The notes beneath the pieces are model-generated. The model was not told where the DNA came from, did not search any database, and saw only the letters and a list, made by a program, of their open reading frames with translations. Below are positions 55,057 through 64,000 of a stretch of 64,000 nucleotides of DNA, piece after piece. A program made the translations under genes and the position numbers. This DNA is from Diphasiastrum complanatum (Eukaryota > Streptophyta > Lycopodiopsida > Lycopodiales > Lycopodiaceae). The first letter of the stretch is position 1, and each line of letters starts with the position of its first letter. Where the stretch lies: assembly GCA_029204225.1 (NCBI GenBank), contig CM055100.1:25985106-26049105 (forward strand), given 5' to 3'.

Positions 55057-55440
55057 TTAAATTTTTCCTTGTAGAAAAAAATTTGGAAATTTCTTTTGGA
55101 GATCAGCCTCCTTTTCCTAGGTATCCTCTTCTTCTGATTTGCCCCTCCACCTAAAAAAATTCCTGAAGCACTCTATTCCTTGGAGTTTTCTGTCGGCCGA
55201 ATATTAACAATGGCCTCGGGTTCAGGTGGTCCACTCGCGGACTCATCACGAAGAAGCTCTAGATCTTCCACAGGGACCAAGGTTTTCCCAACCCCCAACG
55301 AGGATTTCAACTTACTAACATGGAAAACAAAATGAAGTCTAATGTTAGCTAGAAGTTCTAGTTTGTATGCGACCTTGTTTATCACTTGGATAACCTTTAA
55401 AAGGACCGCAATTTGCACACTTAATAGTTTTCATGGAATA
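55057..55440 (-). pseudogene. Chromovirus (Gypsy) integrase C-terminus and chromodomain
   Basis: The minus strand reads VINKVAYKLELLANIRLHFV, then FHVSKLKSSLG (the GPY/F-type integrase tail). After a Glu/Pro-rich linker, a stop and a frameshift, RWRGKSEEEDT and EKEADLQKKFPNF follow, the chromodomain core. The chromodomain targets integration to particular chromatin in this lineage. It is cut off at about 55440 on its 5' side, so only the last part of pol remains. Confidence 0.75.
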
Positions 55441-56141
55441 GTTCATGGAAATATTTTCAACATTGTGAGGGATTGAGATAGACATCAATTGACATCGATC
55501 TCTTTGTCACTCTATAAAACATAGAACATGAACACCTTCAATTGATATGCTAATTGATTTTGTTGAGTTTGCCAAAAACACTTTGATCATTGCCTATTGA
55601 AAACTGTAGATGTTGTCAGTTGAGTAGCTTGGGCACACGTACTGTACGAATCAAAACAATTAGTTAGAAGCTTCAATATGAGAATAGATATTATTATAAG
55701 CATATAGATACAACAAAGGACATGTGAAATTTCCCTTTCTTTTCAAAAACCATTCCAAAAATAGCTTTGCGTTGTGAATCGTATACCATCTACAACTAAA
55801 GGAGTCGGTTTGTTGTGGTGATTGCACAACATATGATTGATTCACGCAAGCAAACGAAATGACCACACAATGCTAAGAAACCTGTGGGTTATATCTGCAC
55901 AAGAAAAAATGAATTGCGAGACTAGAACCTTGTAAACAAGCAACAATTCTTCCTCAACTTATTTATGCTCTTACATCATGACTACATACAACCTGAGCAT
56001 CAGTGACCTCAATAAATGGATTTGATGTCACGTCCACTTGGAATAGCTTAACAATATCATTCACAATCTTTCAAAATTCATAAATGGATTAGGAGAAATG
56101 ACTCATTGATTGCATGTGGCATACAATATGATGGAGGCATG
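55441..56141. other. Unresolved sequence left of the TAGAA-flanked Copia element
   Basis: A 68-codon minus frame (55866-55660; RWYTIHNAKLFLEWFLKRKG) looks protein-like but I recognise no family. It was contiguous with 61872 onward before the insertion. Confidence 0.3.
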
Positions 56142-56146
56142 TAGAA

Positions 56147-56835
56147 TGTGAAAAGTACAGTACTAAGGACCATAAATGGATCTTTGAATGATCCACAAGG
56201 TTGATTGTGTGCTTGTCAAACAATCTATCAGAAACTAGGCATCAGAAAACAAGATCTAGTTTAGCAGCTTGATAGAAAACAAGTAGAGACAATCAGAGCA
56301 TTGATCAAAAACTATAATCCAACTCCACACATGTGGAAATGAGGTTGTAGTACGGCCTGTAGACAGTGTTTAGAATGTGCCAAAGCTGGGTTTCATTGGA
56401 ATCAAAAGTAATCACCATACAATGAGAGGAAACTCGAGTTTCTCCTTGAGGCTCCAAAAAGTTTCTATCTTCTCACTATGGAGAATGAGAATACATAGTA
56501 AAACACACTTCCTTTGTAAGTTAGGTGAAAATATAGCATGTAATAAGGAAGTAGACTCCACTTTCTTGCCCTAATGTGAAAACCCTATCCTAGATCCAAG
56601 AGTCATGCTTGGTAGGTGCATGGTAGGTAAAACCTCATCATAAATCATGGTCTAGATCCTACAAAGTAGGAATCACTACCAAATGGACACAACCACTCCT
56701 CTTTACTCGTAGTATCCTACTTTAGGTGTGAATGTACAAGTGGCACTTTGGCCAATCAAGTAACCAACAAATAATATTGACAAAATGTACAATATTCTAC
56801 GTGGCTAGATTTGCCAATGTAGGTAATTTTTCACA
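56147..56835 (-). repeat. 3' LTR of the TAGAA-flanked element
   Basis: 689 bp, TGTGAAAAGTACAG to AATTTTTCACA. It contains TCCACACATGTGGA at 56324-56337. Confidence 0.93.
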
Positions 56836-56849
56836 CTCCTCCTCAAATC
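56836..56849 (-). promoter_or_regulatory. Polypurine tract
   Basis: The minus strand AGATTTGAGGAGGAG-like tract abuts the 3' LTR start, just inside the 3' end of the pol frame. Confidence 0.7.
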
Positions 56850-59800
56850 TAGCCTTGGAAATCACAATGCTTTTATCAATAACTCCAATTGAAGATCTAA
56901 GCTTGACAAATAAATCTTTAGGTAAAGATTTAGTAAACAAAACAGCCAAGCAACTTGATGATGGCACATGTTGGAGTTTGATCTCTTTGGCTTGCACTTT
57001 CTCCCTCACAAAATGATGAGCAATTTCGATGTGCTTGCTCCTTGCATGGAATGTAGGATTAGTTGCAGTGATTGGGCTGATTGGTTGTCACAATAGATGA
57101 TAGGAATCTCCTCCTCCATGACATGAAGCTCCACCAATAGCCTTTTGAGCCACAAGACCTCCTTGCATGTTGATGTCAAGGCCTTGTATTCGGATTTTGT
57201 GGAAGATAGGGAGATGATATCTTGCTTTTTGGAAAGCCATGATACTACTCCATCACATAGAAAGGTGGCAAAGGCACTTGTTGATCTTCTATCCACTTTG
57301 TCACTTGCAAAATCCGAGTCACTAGAGGCTCTTAAGCCAAGATTAGTTCCTCTATACAAAATGCCAAAATTCTAAGTGGATGAAATGTATCTAAGAACTC
57401 TTTTGGCCATCTTCCAATGTGAAACTAGAGGACTTTGCATGAATTGGCTTAACTTTCCAACACTATAACTAAGATCATGTCTAGTTATAGTTAAATAGAT
57501 GAAGGAGCCAATAATCCTTCTATATAATGTGATGTCCTCAAAGGATGCTTCATCACATCCAATAGATGCTTTTACATGTTGCTCTATTGGCATCTCAATG
57601 CATTTACAATTCTTCATTCCAAATCTATCTAGGATGGATGTAGCATATTTAGATTGACAAATGAAGCTAAAATCACATCCTCTAATAACCTCTATTCCAA
57701 GAATGAAGCTTAATAGGCCGAGATCTACCATCTTAAACTCCTTTGCTAAAGCAATTTTTACATCTCTAATTCCATCTAGATCATTACCACTCCTGATAAT
57801 GTCATCTACATACAAAACAAGAATAATGATCATGCCATCATGAAATCTTATGTACAATGATGGATCATAGGCACTCATTACAAAATTGATGGAAATGAGA
57901 AAACAGTTTTTGATGAAGCCCTCGGGTTGCCTCATGTAGATCTCTTCCTCCAAATAGCCATTGAGGAATGCATTTTTGAAGTCAAGTTGGAATAACTCCC
58001 AATTGAAGGTTGTAGCAAGACTAATGATCAACCTGATAGTAACAAGCTTAGCCACTGGAGCAAAAGTCTCATCATAATCAATGCCTTTGGTTTGTAAAAA
58101 ACCTTTGGCTACAAGCCTAGCTTTATGCTTGCTTATTGATCCATCTTGATTATACTTCAAGCTAAATACCCACTTGCAATCAAGAGGTTTCTTCCCTTGA
58201 GGAAGATCCACAAGATCCCAAGTATGATTCTCAATAAGAGCATCATACTCTACTTGCATAGCATCAATCCAACTTTTAGACTTACAAGCATCTTCATAGC
58301 ATGTTGGCTCATCTAACATTGAAGTAAGAAAGGTGTAAGATGTGAAAGATGATGAGCCTTCCCTTTGGTCACCTTGACCATTATCATCCAAATCACAATC
58401 ATGTCCTTCATAAAAAATACCATCCCTACTCACTATCACCTTGCTAGTGATGGGATTGAAGACTCTATAACCTTTGCTATTCTCACCATATCCCACAAAG
58501 ATGCCTGTGATGGATGTTGCATCATCCTTCCTCCTCTTATCCAAGGATTGGTGTACATAGCAATTGGATCCAAAAACTTTGAGATCCTTGAGATTGGGCT
58601 TCTCTCCAAATAGAGCTTCAAATGGTGTGATTCCTCCAATGGCTTGGTTTGGCAATCTATTGCACAAATAATTAGTAGAAGTTATTACTTCACCCCAAAA
58701 TGGTTTGGATAGAGAAACATCTAGCCTTAAGGCCTTAGCACACTCACAAAGAGATCTATTTCTTCTCTCACTCACTCCATTTTGTTGAGGGGTGTATGGA
58801 CATGACAACTCCCTCTTTATGCCATTAGAACTACAAAAGTCAATCAACTTATTGGAGATATATTCACCTCCATTATCACTTCTTTATACCTTAATCTTGG
58901 TGCTAAGTTGATTTTCTACCAAAGTCTTGAACTTTACAAAAGAATCAAACACCATTGATTTGCTAGACAAGAAGTACATCCAACAAATCTAGAATAGTCA
59001 TCAATGAAGATTACATAGTACTTGGCACCACCATTAGACTCATGTGAAAAACTATGAACATCCGAATGGATGAGTTCAAGAGGAGAGTTTGATCTTGATG
59101 TAGATCTTGAGAAGGGTAGTTTGCGAGCCTTTGAGAGGCTGCATGCTTCACATCTCTTCCCACACTTTGACAAATGCTTGGGGAGTCCAACTACAAGCTC
59201 CTTTGCTACCATAGATTCCATGGCTTTCCAGTTGCGGTGGCCCAACCTTTTGTGCCACAGGTTCACCTTTGATAACTCCACCCTTGCCAAGTTAACACTC
59301 TCCACTGCAACATTAGCATCCAGCTTAAACAATCTGTCTTGTTTAAAGCCTTTGGCTATACATTCGTCATTTCTAAGGATGGAACAAACTCCATGCTTAA
59401 ATTGTACATCTAGGCCATTATCCATTAACTGGCCAACACTAAGCAAATTCTTGGTTAACTTAAGAACATAAAGAACATTATCAAAATTCACCCTTTTGGA
59501 TGATCCAACATACAAGGGAATTGTTCCTATTCCACCCATTTTACATTATTGACCACTTGCAGTATAGATTGATCTATGTAAGTCATTATAAGAAAGTAAA
59601 GTGGAGAATATGTCATTTTGATATGTCATGTGGAACTAGCCTCACTATCAATCCACCAAAAATCATTGGTGTTGCACTTGGATGATGGTGGTTTGTTGGA
59701 AACCGTCAAGGATGACTCTTCATCCTCCTCCTCCTCCTGATGTGCAATGTTGTTTTGTTTGCTCTCTTGTGCCTTCTTCTTCTTGAGACATTCTGATGCA

Positions 59801-60553
59801 AAATGTCCTTTCTTTCCACATAAAAAATATTTGTACTTGGACTTGTCTTTGATCTTGCCATGGGAGCTTGAAGTCTCATCCTCCTCCTTGGTCTCCTTGA
59901 AGTGCTTCTTCTTGCCATTGGTCTTTTTCTTGCCTTTGAATGAGAAATTAGCTTTCTCATCACCATCCTACAGAGAAATAGCATTCATTCTTGCATTGGT
60001 ATGCATCATCCTACACTCTTCAGCCACTAATACCCTGTGTAGCTTTCTATAGTGGGCAAAGTGTCTTGGATTGCAAAGCTTTGGATCAAACATTGAGGAC
60101 ATTCTGAACAAGCTCACTATCTTGAATCTTCTCTCCAATGGAAGCTAACTCCCTATTGAGAGACTTGATTCTTAGCACATAAACCTGTGCACTCTCATCA
60201 CTTCTCTTCATACTTTGCAAAATCTGATTCCTAAGCATGAGAACCCTTGAAGTGTTGCTAGACTCATAGATTGATTTTAGAGATTCCCAAGCCTCTTTAG
60301 CACTGGTATAAGCTGATACTTCTCTCAATAAATCATTGCTTACATTCATCTTCACATAGTGAAGTGCAAGCCTAGATCTTCTTTTGTATTTAGCTAACTC
60401 CTGTGCACCTAGAGGTTCATCTTCCTCATCAATCAAAAACTCATAGAGATCCTGGAGCACCATGAGTGACTCCATCCTCACTTTCCAAATAGCATAATTG
60501 GTCGAATTTAGCCTCTCACTGGCTTCTAGAAGATATGCTCCAGCAGATCCCAT
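56850..60553 (-). pseudogene. Copia gag-pol of the TAGAA-flanked element
   Basis: Gag starts at 60553 (MGSAGAYLLEASERL, STNYAIWKVRMESLM) and stops at 60086. The knuckle reads YKYFLCGKKGHFASEC, with the first Cys replaced by Tyr. The protease box is WWIDSEASS (Gly to Glu in DSG). Integrase (59539-58934, then 58847 on) shows LWHKRLGH, CEACSLSK, LIHSDVHSF, FIDDYSRF, a frameshift, then YTPQQNGVSERRNRS. A 491-codon frame (58847-57372) covers integrase end and RT ([21 protein letters not shown]-type boxes, LYVDDII). It lacks the [13 protein letters not shown] segment through an in-frame deletion near 57910. RNase H (57359-57006) has ASSDSDFASDKVDRRSTS and SLSSTKSEYKAL, then a frameshift near YCDNQ. 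The tail ends at the polypurine tract. Confidence 0.92.
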
Positions 60554-61163
60554 CTTACTAGTAAGATTCTACACACAAGATATAGATTTCTTTGAACTTG
60601 AAACTCACAAAGGTTTCTAACTTGCAGTGTTTCACTCAAATGTTGACTTCTAATCCAACAGATGGACTTGTAATCACAGTTCTACCACTCCCTCGCAAAG
60701 CTGGAATGAAGATAAGATGAAGTGAAAACTACTCTCAAGCAAATTTTGCCAATCTTGGCTATTTTTGGACAAAAACTGACTCTATCTCTCTCATTCACTT
60801 TGATGTACTTTCAAAACCTGCTTTCCACTTTAATAAGGTCTAAAATCAGCCTAGATTAATTAGTTCTCATGAAACAAATTCAAAACTAATCAATGGAAGT
60901 GATCTTGGTAGCTTATCCTAGGATTTGCACCAAACATTACATCAAACTGACACCAGATGAAATTACTGTGATCCACTGAATATGGGTTATTAAATGCTAG
61001 TTCAGATATGCCCACACATGTGAACAGTACGGATTTTGATCCTGAAAAATTTTGGGATCAAATCTCCTCACCAAAACCTTACCAGCTTGCCCTTCCAATA
61101 CTAGCTTTTTGCACCAAAACCTGCTGGATTAGTTTCAAACATTGATCAATAGCCTTGTACTTG

Positions 61164-61175
61164 GCTCTGATACCA
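61164..61175 (-). promoter_or_regulatory. Primer binding site, tRNA-iMet type (minus)
   Basis: The minus strand TGGTATCAGAGC directly follows the 5' LTR end. Confidence 0.9.
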
Positions 61176-61866
61176 TGTGAAAAGTACAGTACTAAGGACC
61201 ATAAATGAATCTTTGAATGATCCACAAGGTTGATTGTGTGCTTGTTAAACAATCTATCAAAAACTAGTCATCAGGAAACAAGATCTAGTTTAGCAGCTTG
61301 ATAGAAAACAAGTAGGGACAATCAGAGCATTGATCAAAAACTATAATCCAACTCCACACATGTGGAAATGAGGCTGTAGTACGGCCTGTAGACAGTGTTT
61401 AGAATGTGCCAAAGCTGGGTTTCATTGGAATCAAAAGTAATCACCATACAATGAGAGGAAACTTGAGTTTCTCCTTGAGGCTCCAAAAAGTTTCTATCTT
61501 CTCACTATGGAGAATGAGAATACATAGTAAAACACACTTCCTTTGCTAAGTTAGGTGAAAATCCAGCATGTAATAAGAAAGTAGACTCCACTTTCTTGCC
61601 CTAATGTGAAAACCCTAGCCTAGATCCAAGAGTCATGCTTGGTAGGTGCATGGTAGGTACAAATCTCATCATAAATCATGGTCTAGATCCTACAAAGTAG
61701 GAATCACTACCAAATGGACACAACCACTCCTCTTGACTTGTGGTAACCTACTTTAGGTGTGAATGTACAAGTGGCACTTTGGCCATTCAAGTAATCAACA
61801 AATAATATTGACAAAATGTACAATATTCTACATGGCTAGATTTGCCAATGTAGGCAATTTTTCACA
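61176..61866 (-). repeat. 5' LTR of the TAGAA-flanked element
   Basis: 691 bp, partner of 56147-56835. It carries TCCACACATGTGGA at 61353-61366. Confidence 0.93.
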
Positions 61867-61871
61867 TAGAA

Positions 61872-63164
61872 CTTACCTGTCAAAATCTTGGTGGGTTGAT
61901 GTCATTGAGTTGAGTTTCAAGCAAACCCATCATCTACAGAAGGTGAACATGCTTCTGGATTCGCCTCATTAAGCCCACTTACATCATCAGTTGAACGATA
62001 TATTGTTTCGTCCATTGATGATCCAAAGTTAGTATCACATATCTCATAATCAGTACCCTCGGAGTTTGAATTTAACAATGACATAGATATGAGGGGATTG
62101 GAAGAGCATAAATGAAATTATTGTGGTCCAGCTTTCAATAAATCAAGGAAAGATTTTAACCCTAAGATTGGCGTAAAGAAAAATTACTTTATTCTTGTCG
62201 GGTCGAGTAACACCATATATCCAATATGGTTGGAAACTGCAACTTGTCAAGATGTCCATAAATTACATGAAAGTGAAGATACAATATTGGGCTCCTGTCT
62301 CACAACAAAAATGTGCATTCAATGCTGAAGTCTACAAGGATTGTTGGAATAAGTATAGACGCTGCGACAAAAAATATTTAGAGCAATGGAAGTACTTGCA
62401 CACAATTGTTTGGAGTTGGACAACAAAAACAACCTTAGGACAAAAAAATATAGCTACTATCAAAATTCTAAAGAATGTGTGCTTAAAATCAAAATAAAAT
62501 CTTAAATTAGTAGAAAACATTGATGATTATGTTGCAATTAATCATTTATTATTCAAATTGATTAAAGATATGAGTTTTTCAATTTATATTATATGTGCCT
62601 ATGAGTTGTTTTAGGCTTTGCACATAAATTCAATAATTAGTTGAAAGCGAATAAATTCAATACCAGTATGCACTTGAAAGTAAAAATAATAATATTCAAT
62701 CGGCATAGCACGTTGATGATAATATGAGGATTCTTCATTTTCAAATTTGATAAACGTATCATTTTTTTAATTTGGATATTATGTGTCTACGCTTTGTTCT
62801 AGTCTTTGCAAATACAATTATTAATGAACAATATGAGCAAATACTTGCAATGTCTATTAAGTGAAACAATGACTACAGTTTTCTTTTTTGAAATTTTACC
62901 TTTGAGAGCGATAGAAAGAGAGGAGATGTTGAATGAAAAAAAGAGATTTGTGAAGAATTCAACACTAAGGAGGAAAAAATAAGAGGTGGTCGAGGGTAGA
63001 GGGTAGAGGGTGAGGGTGAGGGCAGATAGTAGTGGATTAAGAGATGAATTATAAGGGCTAGGAAGGAGAAAAACCAAAAAAAAAAAAGCAAAATAAGATA
63101 TAAAATGAGAATTGAATTTGTTTTAAAATCAAGGAATTTTTTGGAAATAACCAAAATGGTCTTG
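61872..63164. other. Host sequence right of the Copia element; small ORFs of unknown meaning
   Basis: A 55-codon minus ORF (62084-61917, starts MSLLNSNSEGTDYEIC, acidic) ends about 40 nt before a consensus donor ACAG|GTAAGT (minus, near 61876). A 100-codon plus ORF (62195-62497) is unrecognised. The rest is AT-rich with nothing visible. Confidence 0.25.
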
Positions 63165-63570
63165 TATCAAGGAATATGAATGAATGATGGATAGGAATAA
63201 ATTAAAGAATGATGGATATGAATGAATGAGTCAATGATAGATAGGAATGAATGGATAGGAGTTAATAGATAGGAATAGTAATAGCAATAGGAGTGAACAA
63301 ATAGGAATAGTAGGCTAATGAAGGAATAGAATGAACCGTGAGGAATACAATCAGGAATGAATGTTGATGAATAAGAATGATGAAATGGGAATAAGATCAA
63401 TATGAATGAATGAATGAATGAATGGAATTGAAATGGGAATAGAATGGAATGGAAATAGAAAGGAATAGGAATATAATAGAATACAATGAATAGATGAATG
63501 TTAGAATAGGATGCTAGAATCGGATGTTAGAATAGAATAAATGATTGTTAGAATAGAACGAATGTTGGAA
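63165..63570 (+). repeat. Degenerate GAATGA/GGAATA satellite
   Basis: About 400 bp are built from short purine-rich words (GAATGAATGA, GGATAGGAAT, GGAATAGAAT) without a fixed period. Long open frames on the opposite strand come from this composition. Confidence 0.85.
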
Positions 63571-63693
63571 ACTTGTCTGTGTTCGACAACTATTCTTTGT
63601 AATTCAACTTCCAATTTTTTTAGACTTCAAGGCATTTAATATTGGACTTCATTTACTTGAAATGCTTTCTTCCGGTTTGTTCATGCAACCTCC

Positions 63694-63852
63694 TGTAAAG
63701 ATTTTATGAATCACTAAGGTCCAAAATCATCTCTTGATCTTTGCTTATGAATGACAACACAATTAGCACCATTGGAAATGTAGAAAATCAACATCCACTT
63801 AATGAAAGAGATGCAAACTCAACAGGATCTTGATCACATCAAACATATGATA
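63694..63852 (-). repeat. LTR fragment related to 46994-47673
   Basis: It starts TGTAAAGATTTTATGAATCAC and matches the first ~160 bp (plus coordinates) of the LTR at 46994, then diverges. Confidence 0.7.
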
Positions 63853-64000
63853 ACAGTAAGGTATTGTTGTTGGAACCCCATGAATGACGAGCCACACCTT
63901 GATAGTCACCACCTGCAAACACAGATTCCAAACCAGCGGAAGCAACACATTCACAAGGAGGAGGAGGAGCAAAGAACACCAAAGTATGCCATTACAACTG

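Larger units (their letters stand above)
56147..61866 (-). mobile_element. Complete-structure Copia element with perfect target duplication
   Basis: LTRs 56147-56835 (3') and 61176-61866 (5') both start TGTGAAAA and end TTTTTCACA. They are flanked by TAGAA on both sides (56142-56146 and 61867-61871). Primer site, gag-pol and polypurine tract are in the right order. I count about 25 differences between the two LTRs by eye over ~690 bp (3-4%). All parts are present but the coding region has frameshifts, a protease active-site change and an RT deletion, so it is not autonomous now. Confidence 0.95.

Noticed and set aside
63167-63400. 77-codon minus frame rich in His/Ser/Ile
   Set aside because: Translation of the GAATGA satellite.

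Overview
The window is nuclear DNA of a land plant. It holds one host gene, a spliced ETO1/EOL-type (ETHYLENE OVERPRODUCER1-like) BTB-TPR gene on the minus strand (coding span 20551-34833). The rest is mostly nested, decayed LTR retrotransposons. The divergent ETO1 N-terminus, multi-kilobase introns full of repeats, long TC microsatellites and Copia/Gypsy relics suggest a large-genome plant. I lean towards a fern or other non-flowering vascular plant, but this is inference and no marker in the window proves it.

Layout. 1-3118: Copia fragments in both orientations and a long microsatellite. 3119-9937: a Copia-type element whose only recognisable gene is gag (LTRs, tRNA-iMet primer site, degenerate TSD), with a minus-strand Copia element nested in its leader (4765-7184, TSD TTTTC). 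It sits inside an older Copia copy that resumes at 9943. 10790-11743: minus-strand Copia RT. 11744-17072: a nearly full-length plus-strand Copia element whose 3' LTR is cut to about 60 bp. 17073-20550: unresolved DNA with one hypothetical ORF. 20551-36120: the ETO1-like gene and its upstream region. Its last intron (7.69 kb, apparently GC-AG) contains a nested palindromic repeat complex, a fold-back element, LTR pieces and an antisense LINE relic. 37850-41940: Gypsy pol relic with an unknown coiled-coil ORF downstream and TGTCGCA-type repeats between them. 41941-45575: Copia relic with a tandemly repeated primer-binding site. 46994-52283: minus-strand Copia relic with an in-frame gag-RNase H fusion, interrupted by a short gag-only Gypsy-type element with a tRNA-Asp-type primer site (49529-51653). 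52284-54097: a head-to-head Copia relic. 54109-55440: 3' end of a chromodomain Gypsy element. 56147-61866: the best preserved Copia element (perfect TSD TAGAA, paired LTRs about 3-4% diverged by eye). 63165-63852: degenerate GAATGA satellite and an LTR fragment.

The host gene predicts an 894-residue CUL3-type substrate adaptor, expected from the family to send type-2 ACC synthases for degradation and so limit ACC/ethylene production. All five coding exons join in frame only if the last intron uses an AG|GCAAGT donor.

The observations I rate highest are: (1) two gag-only LTR elements from different superfamilies, one with an uninterrupted 263-codon ORF between gag and the polypurine tract; (2) a palindrome, TTTCACA-CG/CA-TGTGAAA, inside most LTR families here, which looks like two LTR termini back to back; (3) the nested inverted-repeat complex inside the GC-AG intron; (4) a four-unit tandem array of primer-binding sites.
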